64,000 bases of DNA from Casuarius casuarius. Lineage: Eukaryota > Chordata > Aves > Casuariiformes > Casuariidae. This document shows positions 12,366 to 25,944 of the stretch, one piece after another. Position 1 is the first letter of the stretch, and the number at the start of each line of letters is the position of its first letter. The stretch covers positions 419,478 to 483,477 of the forward strand of contig PTFA01000410.1 of assembly GCA_003342895.1 (NCBI GenBank). The letters run 5' to 3'. Made by a program: the position numbers and the translations under genes. The notes under the pieces were generated by a model. It was not told the DNA's origin, did no database searches, and saw only the letters and a list, made by a program, of their open reading frames with translations.

Positions 12366-14747
12366 GGAGCTGCCGTTTCACGGCAAGATCGCACGTCCTC
12401 GCAAAGCCGCGGGTATCGTCTCCCCGGCCCTGCCAGCAAATTCCAGAGCGCCTGGGGGTGTCCTGCTGGGCACACCACGGGTTCGCTCAAATTCTTCTTA
12501 TTTTCAAAGAAATCTTGAGTTCTGCAAAGTGCCCGCGTTACTGCCATCAAAGCAAAGGGTCGATACGGAGAGGGAATGTCTCGCAAAGGCTGGAACCAGG
12601 AGTCACTGTTCCTTGCTGCACCAGAGACTCTTTTACGCAGGACCTCAAACTGTTAAAAATTTATCGAGCAAATCTGTTCCCGCAGCATATCCAGCCTGTT
12701 TGGAAGTTTCTGCCCTAAAACCTTGAAATTTTTTGAAATCCTTTAAATATGCTCACACACACGCAAACAAACAACAGAAACAACTCCCTGCTCTTGAGCA
12801 GAGCCGTGCTTTCGTTCCACCAGTGGTTTTTTAGTGACTGAGTCCTTGCGGTACCTGCCGCAGATGAGGACGAGTTGGTCTTTTGAGAAACACTAAAAAC
12901 GGTGCTAATGGAACTATGTCTGCGTGAGAAACTGCTTAGTAGGTTAGAGTGAGTGTCCTGGATCTTATTTGGTTAAAATGTGGATAAACATCCTAAACAT
13001 TGATCAGAGGATTTTATTTAATTAAAAAAAAATGCTCCTGCTGGTAAATACATTTGGCTGTCTAGGATCTGAGCAGTGGTCGTCGCTTTATCGATTGTCA
13101 TATCATTAAATCAGACGGGGAAAAAATTAATGATAGGTTTGAAGACCCTGAACATAAAGTTCAGTTGTCTAGAAAATCTGTTAAGTTGCTGAGCGTCTTG
13201 CAATGATTTAAAAAAAAAAAATCCTGCTCCTAAATGAAATGTCAATGCATATTATGCTGCATGATCTGATGCTAGTAATTCTCTCCACTAGGCTTGGTCA
13301 CGTGGCATTCCAGATGCTTACGATTATTTAGATTCCTGAATGGAAAATTACTTGATTAATTCTAATATCTTAGCTCTGAGCCCGTAATCAAATCCTGCAG
13401 CAGACTCCAGCATCCTTCCTGTTGGATGCACTAGGTTCTAACAGGTTCGACTGCAGGACTGAGATCATATTTCATAATTTTTTATCTAAGAATGGAGATA
13501 AGTCATTGTTCAATATGCACTTCCAGAGCATATATAAAGTAAAAAGCCTTCCAGGGAACTGAAAAATAGTTTTCAGTAGCTCCGAAGTGCTTAGAGCGAA
13601 AGTTGCCATCTTATGCTCTGTGTCTTTAGGAGACGCATACGTCAAAGTGTTTAGCTGCAATTCAAATCCATGAGAGAGCAAAAATTAAAATGCTCCATGT
13701 ATGAAAGCAAAGCAGGCTTTTGTAGCAGAGCAACCCAGTGACTCATGGAAGGCAACTGGGAAGCTTTGCTTGTGGCTCCCTAGTTAAATCGTATCAATAC
13801 CGTGGTCAAGTCAGTGAATGCAGATGGGGCTAGGACTTTGTGAGTTATGTTGAATGCCCCTGCCAAAGATATTAAGAACTGGTAGGTGTTGGACTGTGAG
13901 GTTGTAGCTATCAGGCCAAAGTTACCAGCCTCCGGGGTACGGCCACCTGAATACCTACTTTGCTGGTTCTTTAAATCCTCAGCAGATTTTGCATCTTGCT
14001 TCCCTGTTCCTCTCCCGGGTTCCCCTGTCAGGCTTTGTGCTTTGCAGTAATATTTTCCTTTCTTTTATCTGCTAGACTTTACGTGGCTATTAGACTGTCA
14101 AGTGTACACACTGTAGAAAGGGGATGAGGTGAAAGTTATTGCTTTCAAATACCCGAAGTAAATAAAGCAACATTCAGATGTGACTTGGACCTGACCTTTT
14201 TTAACACTAAGAGAACAGTAGAGGGTGACTGGGCATCATGATGGCTCTGAACGAATTCTGCAGAGCATCCAGAGAAAGGATAAGGTCTCAACATAGCTTT
14301 CCCTGGTCTCTTGCTGCATTTGGCCTCCGGTCCGCTCCCGTGCAAGTTTCTCGTGACTTGCTTATCTGTCTGCCGCGAGTGCAAACACAGGCTGCACACA
14401 GCTGTGGCGGGAGCTGATCGCTAGCGATAGCAATCTGCCCGGCATACGGGCTGCCATCGTTTGTGTATCTAGGCCGAGCTATATCTGTTACAGGGGCAGG
14501 AAAGCTTTGAGGCTACACATGGATGGTTTTCCTTTAAGCAACCTACTCTGAGAGTATTCTTCAGGCAGCAGAGCTGAGAGCATGTTCTTGCCGCTTGTTT
14601 TCGGTCAGAAGAGGAGGAGAAAGCGTAAAGGCCTCTCTGCGGGGCAGCCAAGGCTGCAACACCTCGCAGTGAGGTTTGCAGGACTGCTTGGTAAAGCGGG
14701 AGCTAAAACCTGCCTGGGATTAGTGATGGGGCAAATAAGAGTAGCAG

Positions 14748-14804
14748 GGATTCTCTAGGAAAGGTAAGGATTCTCTAGGAAAGGTAAGGATTCTCTAGGA
14801 AAGG
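14748..14804 (+). repeat. Tandem repeat, 20-base unit, about 2.9 copies
   Basis: The unit GGATTCTCTAGGAAAGGTAA occurs twice in full and then for 17 bases, without mismatch. Perfect identity implies recent expansion or strong homogenisation. The first two copies each create AAGGTAAGG, a good match to a splice-donor consensus. Confidence 0.9.
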
Positions 14805-16526
14805 ATTCTGTGCAGGGCTTGGCTGAAGCCATCTGGCTGTCATCTCACCTGCCCCATGCTCTCAGCCAAACAGGATAAAGCTACAAGAGGGGAATGCAGA
14901 GCACCCGTTTTTAGGCACCTAGTGTGGCTGGCAGTTACCTGGCTGGTTTCTCGTGCCAGCAGGGAGAGGAGGCTCACCCCAAAAACCTCAATGTACAGAC
15001 AACAGCTTTCTTCTCTGAATTACCCTCCGGGGTGCCACATCTCTCTCCAGGGACTGTCTGACAAGGGCTTGGTCTCATCTAGGACTGCTCGCCATATTCA
15101 AAGCGTGTTCTGTGGGTTTTTTTCAGAATCAAAACTCCTTTTGAATTGTTAGTTATTAAATAAAGCTTCGATCCTATAGAATCGACTGGGCAGTGGGTTT
15201 TTTGGATTCTGATATAATCCGTCTGCTGGGTCACATCAATATTCGACACGTGGGACTTGTTTCCTTGTTTCTGAATACATAATGTCTCATCCCAGAAGTG
15301 GAGTTTTAACATGTCTGGAGGTGTGATGTGCTGCCCCAAATTCCTCTTTTTTTGAAAATATCCATCAGCAGACTATTCAGGTCATGGGGTTTGAGCCAAA
15401 GCTTAGGCATTGGTATGGCTGCTGAGAAATAACTTTAGGATCGGAAGGGTGTATTTGTTCCTTGGGATATGTGTTTCCCAAAACCATGCCCTCCTCCACC
15501 GTGAGGGTTTTTGAGCCGGTGGAAGTTTGCCTAGATCTGGCATGCAGCTGTGGGTGTTTGCTAGGTTCATGCTCTCCTTTATATTCATTCTAACTGCAGG
15601 AAGAGGAATATGGTTTTTTTAGCTGCTTTTTACTCACTGTAGCCCGGCACTCTTTATTAACCATCTAACATAGTTACCACCGCAGCAGACACAAGGCAGT
15701 TGATTTGAAAAGCATGGCTAAATTCAGACACGCAGCTCTCTAAGTTCTTAAAGAAATGGTCTGATCTTTTCCGTGCATGTGAACTACCACAGCTGCAATT
15801 GACTTCCTGATCTGTGAATCTAGTTCATTTTAATACTTAATCCACAGATTCAGGTGCTTACGTGTGTGAAGTTTGTCGTGTGTTTTTACTTGCATCTCTC
15901 ACAGCACTGAGTTTAATGGTAGCTTTTCCCTGTTACGACTATAGGAAGGATGTGCTGTGTGCGTGTGTGTTACAACTATGGGAAGGAGCTTTCCTTCCCA
16001 GAAAGGAAGCTGGAAAGGCCTCAGTTGAGAAAAGGAAGAAAGCTTTGCAGAAAGAGCACCAAGGGTGGTTTGATGCCTTTTACTTTTGGGGTTTATTTTG
16101 TTTGTTCTCTTTTCATGCAAGAAAACTATCTCCTGTTGACATGGGCTTTGGAGATAGCTGAGCTTCTCCTGAATCCTTAATAGTTGCTCTGTAGCCTGCA
16201 GATTTGAACATGCTATCAGACTGTAGATTAATTAGCTTTATTCTCTGTCATACTACTGGCTGGTTCTTTGGGTGTAGGCTGAATAGCATCCGAAAAGAAA
16301 TCAAGCCAGTTGGCTTTGGACCATTTGAAAGGGTAACACTTGCTATCACCTACCAGTCCATTTAATTTTGATGGCGGAAGAGAAATTGTATTGCAGAGAC
16401 TTTCAGTATTGAGTCCTCTAGGCTGCCCTGGAACAAGTGTCCTTGAAGTAAAAGTGTTGTTAGCCCCAGTCTGCTAGGGATGCTTGTCTGTCTGCCTTCT
16501 TCCTGACCAGTCTCTCTTCTGTCCAG

Positions 16527-16613
16527 GTTGTTGCTAGAAGGCACGGATGTGAACGCGAGGCACAAGCTTGGCTGGACTGCTCTCATGGTGGCAGCTATCA
16601 ACAGAAATGCCAG
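16527..16613 (+). CDS. CLPB: CLPB exon 3: ankyrin repeat 1 end and repeat 2 start
   Basis: This 87-base exon lies between a TCTTCTGTCCAG acceptor and a CAG|GTACGT donor. It encodes [13 protein letters not shown], the second helix and beta-hairpin of ankyrin repeat 1, then [15 protein letters not shown], the first helix of repeat 2 with the classic TALM motif. The residues align closely with mammalian CLPB ([20 protein letters not shown]). The phase is 2 at both ends, so skipping it would keep the frame but remove half of each of two repeats. Confidence 0.96.
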
Positions 16614-19600
16614 GTACGTTTGTCTCAGCGTTGACTGTCATCGTAGTGGGTAAGATCCTTCATAGATACCCCCTTTTGATAAGTCATATTGAGCTCCATA
16701 GAGGGTTTCCACAGCATCTGGGCTAGTTCGGGGTGCGTTCTCAAGCTGAATCTGGGGGAGCTTTTCATTCTTCATTTTCCTGGTACATTATGCTACAGAA
16801 TGAGGTAAGCTGCTCTGCAATCGCAGAGAGGTAACTGTTGAATTGACAGTGCAGTTCCATAGTAGCACTCAGATTCTGCGATCTGATGGGTTTATAACCT
16901 TGGGATGTTACTGTGGCAGGTAGTCTAACATCAGAAACTCAGCCAGAGTCTCAGATAGCTCCCGTAAGAGCTGCTGTGTCCTCCTAGCTTGTGGGGCCAT
17001 TGCTGGGCCTTTCATGCTAGGCCTTTTTGAACCAAAAAGGCTGAATGCTGTGCCCTCCCTCCTTAGTTCCCATGATGATCACTGTGGCTTCTTGTAACCT
17101 TTTAAAGGGACTCTTAAATATATTCAGTCTACAACTAAATTCAATTAGTTTTTTATTTAAGGAAAAAAGAGAGAAAGAGAAATCCAATTTTAGAAAACGT
17201 GGGACAGACGGGAGAATGAGCTTTGATGTTACAACCTCTCAGGGATGCTTTACTTAGTCACAAGTTCATAAGCAAAAAAGCCTAATTACTTGGGAAAACA
17301 CAGGATTAAAGCAAGGCACAAAAGCTGAATATCCGCTCTCGGGCGACACGATTCGAATCCATGTGCTGAGTTCGTGTGTGGTGCAAACTTTGATGTGTGC
17401 TATGACAAGCTGAAAGTCGTGACCTCCTCGGGGATCTCCTTAAGATGGGCACAGAGGCGGGAGCTCGGGACTATTTGTTTAACTTTGATGTCCAAGCAGC
17501 AACGGGCCCCGCTGTTTGCCTGTCCGCAGAGGGACGGGTTTCGGAGCCTCCCACCTTTGCCGGTGGACAATGGTCAGCAACGGAGTGTGACGACTGTTGA
17601 CCATTCCAAGTGACTGGCGGACCAGAACAGGGTTTCACGAGTTGCAAAAGCTGAGAGGAGACAAGGAGAAAGGCTGTTCATGGTACAATAATTACCTAAA
17701 ATCAGGCCTAAAATCAGGTAGAAATGCTGATGAAAACATCTAGGCAGTAAAAGGCATTCAGCACCCAGGCTGGTCCGTTGTTATAGACTGGCACAGCAAC
17801 AGCAAGTGTATGTCTTATTTGGGTATCTGGCAAAAAAGCACAAAAAGCTTTTAGCTGTGCTGGGCAAATAATGTTTACTTTTCCCACATTTTGGATGAAT
17901 ATTGACTTTAATTGAAAATTAAGAAGTCCTTGAATATCTGAAGCTGGGTAGGAGTTGTCTCTAACAATATAGTGAAAGAGTAATTAGATACTTTATGGAG
18001 GCAAACATAAATGCAAGCCAAACTTATTCCTGGTGTTACAACTCTGTTGCAGATCACTGGGGTTCTGCCAGACGTGGTTTTGGCCCTCCATACCGTTTCT
18101 AGCTTTGGAGCGTCCACAGTGAAGTTTCATTAATGGCTTGGGAAATGTATTGAGCTGGAACATGACACACAGAGTGTTTGAAATTCCCTGCAAATCGTTT
18201 GCTCACAGATGTAGTCTACCGAGTGACCTTTTTAACCTGAGTCCAAAAGAACTGGGCATTGTGTACGTGGTTGGATGTGGAAGCGGAGAAAACAGAGCAT
18301 GGGAAGCTGATGGCTTTGACTCAATGACATGGGTTTGCCTGTAGAATTTTAAATACTTAGATCTTTCCTTCCAAATGCAGGGTGCCTGCTCGTTTTCTGG
18401 ATCTATTGCAATCCTTTTACACACATTAGGCTAGGAATTTGTCTAAATATGGCTTACATCACTCATGGTTGGCAGCTGTGTAATTGTACATAGCTGATCC
18501 AATACATAGGTCTTGGCAACGGGATTTCTGCTGCTACGTAGAGATATAGTAGCTGTATTTCATGATATTAATTCCAGTAGGATACACAATTTTTTTTAAG
18601 AAGTGTGGTCCAGCTGTAGAAAGTTATCATCTAAAAATGATTGTCTAGCCACAGCAGCTGATTTTGTGGATTATAAGTTTTTATGACCCTTCGTTCTTAG
18701 CCCGTCAGTCGGCAGGCTTCTGGGGAAGGTGAGCTGGGTCCTTCTCTGGCTTGCCCATCAGAAGAAATGGTGACAAGCGGCTCAGAGATGTGGTTAAGAA
18801 GCAACCAACTGAGCAAGGGTCTGTATGTATTATTAGCTTGTGACATGTACACGGTCATTTGATTTTGTTTAAGCTGATTGCTGTGTGATCGTTTTTTTTT
18901 TAATGTTGTTGATACCTTAACAGTAACCCAGTGCGGCTTTGAGATGCAAGGAGGCTGCGACATTGGCAACTGGAATGAGTGTTTTCTGGTTAGAATCACT
19001 CAGAAGAAAATAAACCTGCAGCCCCAAATTCCTGTCTTTCCAAAGCCATTTTTCAGAGTAGAACTATGTTTTCAAGTCTGCTGTGCTGCTGGAGATTTCT
19101 GTGACCTGTCATTTAGTTTTGTAATGTTTCCCAATTTTCAGAGCCCTCACTCTTCCAATTAGGCAGCTACAGTCCATATGTTTAATTTGATTTCAGAGAC
19201 ATTGCATTAATGATTTCTGTCAGTTGCCATCAGCTACAAGATGAAATCCCATGTGCCAACGGGGGAGTTTGGGGTCTGTCTTTCCTTTTTTCAACACAAC
19301 AAAGATCATTTTCTTCCTAGTGCCAAAAGCATAGCTGGGAAGGAGCAGCGTCATGGCTTGTGTGTGGGGGACATCACGCAGAAGCTGAGCCTTTCTCGTG
19401 GAATCCCAAAGCACTGCCAGAGCGGGTGAATTTAGCCTCATCATGTCCCGTGAACTGGGAGAGGAGGTGTTGGCTCCAGCATCTCTCAGTCCCTGCGGAG
19501 TTCCTTTCCCGTCCTTTGCTGGAGCCTGTGCTCCAGGGCTTTGCTCTTCTGCAGACAGGGATCATTTCTCGTCCTAGCTGGAACGCTTTTCTGCAGACAG

Positions 19601-20254
19601 TCCTGCTCCAAAGTGCTGAAATGCAGCACACAGTGCGATTCCAGCTTAGCTCTTGCAGCCCTCAGCCCTTGGTAGCTTGCAGTATAAATACCCAGGGTCC
19701 CAGCACGTAATGCCAGTTATAATTTGAGCCTGCAAACATTCCTACGATACCACTTACAAAAATAATGTGAAATGGCCAAATACTTCAGTCTAGTGTCTCA
19801 TTTTGGTGTTTGTGTTTTAGAAACGTACCATTAAGGTAATTTAGATGATACAAAAATATCGTCAAAAGAACTGTGTTCCTTTTTTTTATTCTTTTAAGAA
19901 GCTTATTTCCTGGTTCCAGACCTTTCCTGAACACTGGATGGATTCACTTTTTTTGTACACGAGAGGGGGTCCAGCTCCAAATTCCTAGACTTGTGTGATA
20001 ATGCAGATTGTAACAGGGTCATGGGCTAGAAACAGGCCATTTGTGACCACATTTACACAGCCAAAGGAAAGTTTTCCACTGTAATTTCCATTGCTGGACC
20101 AGCTGGTTTGGCTTTTTTTACGTACCTGATGAGGTAATGATTCTGGTTTTAGTTCTAAGCATAACAACATGGGACTGTTACTTTTATGCAGTATGCAGTA
20201 CTGTGTTATAACTGTGCATTTCTCTTAAGGCCTTAAGAGTGAGCACATGTGAGC

Positions 20255-20280
20255 GTGCGCGCGCACACACACACACACAC
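20255..20280. repeat. (GC)n/(CA)n microsatellite
   Basis: Alternating purine-pyrimidine: a short GCGCGC run passes directly into eight or more CA units. It is a likely length-polymorphic site with potential to adopt Z-DNA. Confidence 0.85.
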
Positions 20281-21044
20281 TCTCACTCATTCCAGTTTAA
20301 ATTTTAGGTTGGAGTGACTCCTTGCTAGTCTGTTTTTTCTTCATTCTTTGTGAAAGGCTTTCAGTCTTCTGAATTTCAAGACCTATTTTAAAGTTCTTAA
20401 TTCTCCTGGAAAGGTATCAGTTTTAAAACAGAAGATTTATAGTCTGTGTGAAAAACACTGCCAGGGGCTTCTTTCCCTTGGCTGAACCCGCTAGTTTTGC
20501 ACGTTTAGCATATTTATAGTAATTAAGCTTTAATTAAATGCTTACTGGGAGCTTTGTGGGTTTTGTGCCTTTGTGAAAGGAAACAACAAAGCGCTCATAA
20601 ATAAAAAGACCAAAGCAGTTTAGACCTTCCCTAGCTATGCACTTACAGTATAGTGACGTATAGACTGGGTAAAACTACCAGCTCATACGTGCACTTAGGC
20701 TCAGGCTCCAGTGCTTGTCAGGTGCAACATGAGAAATGGAGCTGGGTAACCAGTATTCAGGTTGATCTGACAGACAGGGGCTTTAAGCCTAAGTTAAAAG
20801 TTTAAAGCTTAAAGTTTCTGGGTAGTTACAAAACAGTCCCATCTCTGTTCTGCTTCCATTCGTTATAACTGATGCAGACAGTGTGCACCAGTGCAGTTGG
20901 GGTGTCCAAGAATGATGTTAAGGCTTCCAAAGTTGTATGTATAACCCATATGATGGGGAGGAGACCCTGTGCGTACCCAAATAGACTGCCTTGCCAGGCC
21001 ACGTCAGCCGCCGCATAGCTAGACACTGGTTTATCAGCAGTAGT

Positions 21045-21130
21045 AATACCCACGTTTTATAGGTGTGGGGGAGAAGGTAAGAGAAAATAACTTGCCTGCA
21101 GCTGGGTCTCTGTGTCGTAGCAAGGTCTTT
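21045..21130 (-). mobile_element. MIR-like SINE fragment (old)
   Basis: In reverse orientation the order fits MIR: CCACGTTTTATAGGTG in place of the usual CCCATTTTACAGATG, then AGGTAAG, AATAACTTGCCTGCAGCTGG. The match is decayed, and only the order of motifs supports it. Confidence 0.4.
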
Positions 21131-23635
21131 GCCCCAGCGGCCGTTGTCAGGACAAAGACACGTGCAGCTTTGGGGAGGGGGGTGCAGTGCACAAGGACAG
21201 GCGTGTGGCTTGCTTGCTTTAGATAAGTTTGTATTTTCTCGGGTTTAACACCCTCAATCCTCTTCCTTCCAGCTTCTTTTTTTCCTCTTTACTAATACAT
21301 AGCTACAGTACTTCTTCCATCCTCCTCCCTCCATTTTACATATCCATCTTGTTTTGCACATAAACGAGCCCTTCACTCTTACCCCAAATGCCTCGAGCAG
21401 CTGGGTGGTATCTTAGCGCAGGGCAGGCAGGGGGAGGAACTAGAACAAAATTCAGCTCTACCTGGAAAGCGTTTCTGTATTTATTACCGGTGCTTTCTCT
21501 TGGAAGCTCGTCCCCTTCCCCCCCTTCCCTGGTTGTTCTTCGGTAGGGATTCCTTTGTATTCTCTTAGAGCAACAAGGGACAACCCTAATGCTCTGTGCT
21601 GGTAAATCATTCCTTTCTCATGTAACACATCCTGGTCAGCCCCTCCATATGCTCTTAAATGAGTCCTGCTTGTTCATTCAATTCATGGTACAAGCTCCTG
21701 CCTTGACCTCCCAGGCCTACGTAATCTTCCTTCGTCAGGGGCTTTAGTCCCCGATTCCTCTCTCAGCTGTTCACAACCTTCGCCTCATCTCCTCTCTTCT
21801 GTTTTCTTTTCACAGCTTTGGCTTCTTGCACATCCCTTCTCCTTCTCCCTCCATCCTCAGGTCTGGATTGCTTTCCTCACCTTTTCTTTTCAATGCCTTC
21901 CTGCTGGGAGTGGCCAGGGACAAGGGATTCCTCTCTGGGCCTCAGTTCCCCTTTTCCTTCTCTGTCTTTCTACATAGACCAAAAGAGCTGAGGGTCAGAG
22001 GCTTTCGCCTGGGATCAGAACCGACAGTGCTTGGCCCAGCATGGCCCCGTGCCGTCCTCGCCCTCCTTCCCCTGCAGAAAGAGAGGAGTCAGCGAGAGGC
22101 GCTGGGCCTGGCCTGGCAGAGGTTGCTGGCTCGCGGTGGCTGGGACGCATGCCTCTTCTGTGTGTACACGGGCTTGGTACGCTGCAGGTGCTGCATAGAT
22201 GTTTTATATTGGTAATAAGGACATCATGCATAGTAATATTTTAGTGGGTACGTTCTGAGACTTATAGCGAAGGGTGACCTATCTGGAGCTATTTTCTGTC
22301 TATAGGCAATGATATGATTAACTGGTGCAGTCTATTTACCTATATTAGGTACATAGATCTGTTTCATATCGCTTTTTTCACTCCTTTCACTTCAGGCAAC
22401 TAATTCAGCGCTGTCTGCGGCAGAGCTGGCTGAGTACCTGGGTGCCTCTAGAAGCGCACGGCCTGTAGTGCTGTCCGTCAAAGAGCCGAGCTGAGCCTGG
22501 TTTTCCGCTGTAATGACAGCACCTTGCAGGGGCTCGATCCTACGAACCGGGGCACTGTCTTTGCATGCACCCCGTTCCGGTGTCCCTGGGACAGAGGTGT
22601 TTGAGGAACGGTGTCCGCTCGGCCGTCTCTGCATTGCTGAGGGCAGAGCGACTGCACCTATTCCCCGCGTGAACACCCTGCTCCTTTTACTGCCTCAACA
22701 TCCCCATCTGGGATTTCTCCAAGGGAACCCTGTGGTTTTTGTTAAGCTTGGCATCTTTAACCCGGCTGCAAAGTCAGGTGCCAGACGTGGCAGGGTGCTG
22801 GGACAGTCACAGCTGAAGTAACGGCAGCTCTCACTCCTCGCTCCCCTCTTTCCAGTGATGTGCTGCGTGGAGTATCCTAGCGCTCAGACACAAGTAAATA
22901 CTGTCAGCTCAGCAGGTTCCTGTGCCTCCCCGAGCCACAGCAATGCACACTGTGTGCACGCTTTCTTACCCACCGCACACAGGTTACGTGGCCTCTTTTA
23001 ACCCCCTTTCACTGATGGCTGAGGGCACGTGCGTGGCAATAGCTGCCGTAACTTGACTGCGTCTCTGAGTCCAAAGTGTGATTCACGTGAGACGTGCTCT
23101 CAAGAGAGATCAAGTATGGACAGTATAACGATTATCATCCTTCAAGATTTTTTTCTCTTTGGATTCCATAATCTGTCCTCTTACCCCTTTCGGGAGGATG
23201 GTGGTTTTCATCTGGGACCGTACTAAGCCGCCGGGGAGCGAGGGAATGCTGCGGCGGCCCGGCTTCCTGTGCCGCAGGTAGGCAGAGCGTGTTCCCGGGA
23301 GGGGACACGTCCGCGTCCAGATCTCATCCGACAAAAAAAGGAGAGAACAGGGACTGCAGCTCCCCCCGGGCCCTGCTGCCCTGCTGAGTTTTACAGAGAG
23401 TTAAGATATAACGACACAAGGGATCCTCTTTGTGTCCCGGCCGGACCTGTGGCTTCAGCCGCGTATCGAAACGCCCCCGAGCTTTTGCATTGTGCTGGTG
23501 ACTCACGGTCATGGGCATCACTGGACTTCGTGGTTCACCAACCCCAGCTGCCGGTGCGTTGGTCCAGGCTCGGTGCCTCCTCTGACACAGCCCCCGTCGC
23601 GTCCAGCCATCTCACCATTGATTTCCCCACCCCCT

Positions 23636-23663
23636 GTATTGTATGTATGTATTTATTTATTTA
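23636..23663. repeat. (TGTA)n/(TTTA)n microsatellite
   Basis: Three TGTA-type units are followed by TTTA units. It is short and imperfect. Confidence 0.75.
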
Positions 23664-23734
23664 ACAATATGTTGGTCTGGCCATTAAAAGCAGAAAGCAC
23701 TTTCTCCAATCGATTGAACTGCCCAGCGAACTTC

Positions 23735-23880
23735 AGTTAAGCATTGCCCTCTGAGTCATCACCAGGGTCAATTTAGATTTATATTCGCGCTGATGAATAG
23801 GCTCTGCCTCTAATCTAATCAAAACTTGATCAGCAAATTAAAACTCAGCTTGTTGAGGCTGCTGAGCACAGGTGAGTTAT
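23735..23880. promoter_or_regulatory. Candidate conserved non-coding block
   Basis: The block is rich in homeodomain and TALE-type cores: TCAATTTAGATTTATATTCG, GCTGATGAATAGG, and CTAATCTAATC followed by AAAACTTGATCAGC. It looks like the enhancer-type conserved elements common near developmental genes. No alignment was possible, so this is an impression from motif density only. Confidence 0.22.
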
Positions 23881-24076
23881 GGAGGGCGGCCTGCCTTCCT
23901 CGAGCTGCTCGAACCTGCCGGCAGCGTCCCTCTCGCTGGATGTCTGCTGCTGCGTTGTTCTGCCCCAACACCCGATGGCATGAGGAAGAAAAGAGGAAAT
24001 ATATTGGCCAGAGGCTGCTGCATTTAAAACCCAGTCCTTCCTCTTCTTTCTCTTCTGCACTAGCTCAGCTTTTGGT

Positions 24077-24124
24077 TGTTAATAAATAATTAATAATTAT
24101 TTAATATAATTAATTAATAACTAA
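24077..24124. repeat. AT-rich low-complexity tract (TTAATAAT-type)
   Basis: It consists almost entirely of TTAATAATTAATAAAT-like permutations and is self-complementary over short spans. Confidence 0.8.
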
Positions 24125-24174
24125 TAGCTGAGCTACTGCAGAAGGGAAAGATTCCTTCTGCCTTCTGTAGCATC

Positions 24175-24290
24175 TTCACTGGAGCTTCACAGTGCTTCAT
24201 ATAGCTTCCTTAATTAACCCCCGCAATTGCCTTATGAATTGGGAAGCAGTTATACCTGTTCTCCCTGGGAAAACTGAGGTGTTTACTCAC
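24175..24290 (-). mobile_element. MIR-like SINE fragment (old)
   Basis: The antisense of the MIR 3' half is recognisable: CACAGTGCTTCATATAG, TTAATTAACCCCCGCAATTG, CTTATGAATTGGGAAGCAG, TTATACCTGTTCTCCCTGGG, AAAACTGAGGTG. The final motif corresponds to the reverse of the conserved CCTCAGTTTCC tail. Confidence 0.5.
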
Positions 24291-25164
24291 CATTATAAAA
24301 GAATCCAGGGGCTGGATTGCTAGACCATGCTTTGCGACTGTCACCGATTTTTGTAAACCCCGTGCTTATTCCAATGACATTCATACGCTTTACGCTGATG
24401 AACACAGTTATTCTGTATTTTCATGGTGCTGTTACCTTTCCTAAAGGCTAATTTGCTTGAATGTCCCATTACCTGCAAATTGGATAGGTACAATCAATAT
24501 TTGTGATTCCAGGAACGTCTGGCTGGTTCAGAAGTGCCCGGAGGGGACTGCCTGTCCCAAAAGCAGGAGGTTAGATTGGAAGATGATTGGATAGAGAGGT
24601 TGAATGTACAACACATTATTATTAGACCAGTGAGTCCTTTCACTTCCTGTTTACAAAACTGGATCATAGAGCCTGAAAAAAGAGCTGTCATCAGGGGCCG
24701 GGGTTTTGGAACACTAAGTTTCAGCGCTGAGACTAGGCTACCAGCAAGAGATCATATCGGTGCTTATTGAACTTGAGTCTCCCAGCCGTCTTAAGAGCTA
24801 AGGAAATGTTTCTTATCTATGCTTTAGAGATGGGGGGAAATGGTGCTTGGGGTCGTTAATAGAGCTGAGTGGTTCTGCCATCATGACCTCCTGCTTTCAC
24901 ACTTAGACCACCTTGCTTCTGTCACATGTGGTGCTCTGTTAAACATTTCATAGAATGCCATTGCCCAGAGAGTGATGCTCAAGGTATGTGCTATGAACGA
25001 AGAGGAAAAGGCTGCCTCAGTCGCTGAAAGCAGATGAAGGTGATATCTGATAAAGTGCCTGGGAGAAACATTAATTGTATATGTAGTCACTAAGAACAGG
25101 AGGGATGATGGATGGAGTTACCACGGAAATTACAAGTCGTTCTTTGTTATATGGCTCATTTGAT

Positions 25165-25220
25165 ACCCATATCTCCCCCATGGACCACAAGGTTGCGGAT
25201 TCAAGTCCTACACTGGAACT
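25165..25220 (+). mobile_element. Possible tRNA-derived SINE head
   Basis: CAAGGTTGCGGATTCAAGTC resembles a tRNA T-arm and B box (GGTTCAAATCC-type). I cannot find a complete A box or a foldable tRNA around it, so a SINE relic is more plausible than a functional tRNA gene. Confidence 0.25.
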
Positions 25221-25944
25221 TGGGATCATTTCTCTTAAAATAAGGAATAGACATGGACCTTAAAATAGATATCGCTTGTCAGCTTAAATTGGAATAGAGG
25301 ATCTTCTGTGTTGACAGCCATGAGGAGAGGGTCCGGAAGGAGAGTTTGAACCGTATCGGAACCTGTACTGCTGAGGCCTTGAAAGACCAGAAAGGCCCAG
25401 CTGGGCTAGATGCCACCCCCAGAGATGCAGCGCTGGAAGCCCTGATGCAAGAATCACAGTAACTGGTGCTACTGGTCAGCTGCTGGGGCAGGATAACCAA
25501 AGGGTTAATTGAGGCAAATTGCAGTAACGATGGCTTCCTGTTCAGTAGCTAGTCGCCTGCCTGAGAATGGTGAGAATGTGATTCACAGTGATGGTGAGGT
25601 CTTTATCCTATAGCTACCTAGTGACCAGGGGTGGGAGGACCAGGCCTTGTAGGCTCTGACTGTAGCTGTTCTGGATGGTCAAGGATATGCACTTGTGCTC
25701 ACTTGGCTTTATTTGCAGCCAAACTTCTCACTTGCTTTCCATTTTGCAGAGGCCATAGAAGTCAGTTGTAAAGGCCAGGAGGGGTGTCAGATCAGGCAGG
25801 TATAAAGGGTCAGATGTCCCTGTGTGTGTGGCAGCACATTGGAATTGTGAAGTAGACATGAGTCTGGAGCTATGCATATATTGAAAAGCCCTTGCTAGGG
25901 GTGTTGAAGGACTTCTAGGATAGGTGTTGTGCCCCATGCCTTAT

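Larger units (their letters stand above)
3348..16526 (+). other. CLPB intron 2
   Basis: This is an intron of about 13.2 kb. It contains a GC/CpG-rich area at 11.5-12.4 kb and a short 20-base-unit tandem repeat near 14.75 kb. Otherwise it is plain unique-looking sequence without a gene I can support. Open frames up to 206 codons (for example 11422-12042) show no domain or splice support and fall in GC-rich sequence. The stretch 3348-11500 shows no repeat or element that I recognise with confidence. Confidence 0.7.

Noticed and set aside
19519..19536. CTGGAGC-CTGT-GCTCCAG hairpin as a transcription terminator
   Set aside because: A 7-bp stem with no following T run in a vertebrate intron; short perfect stems of this size are expected by chance.
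25188..25215. Possible functional tRNA gene at a B-box-like word
   Set aside because: No complete A box, no cloverleaf-compatible stems and no terminator run. Kept only as a weak SINE relic.
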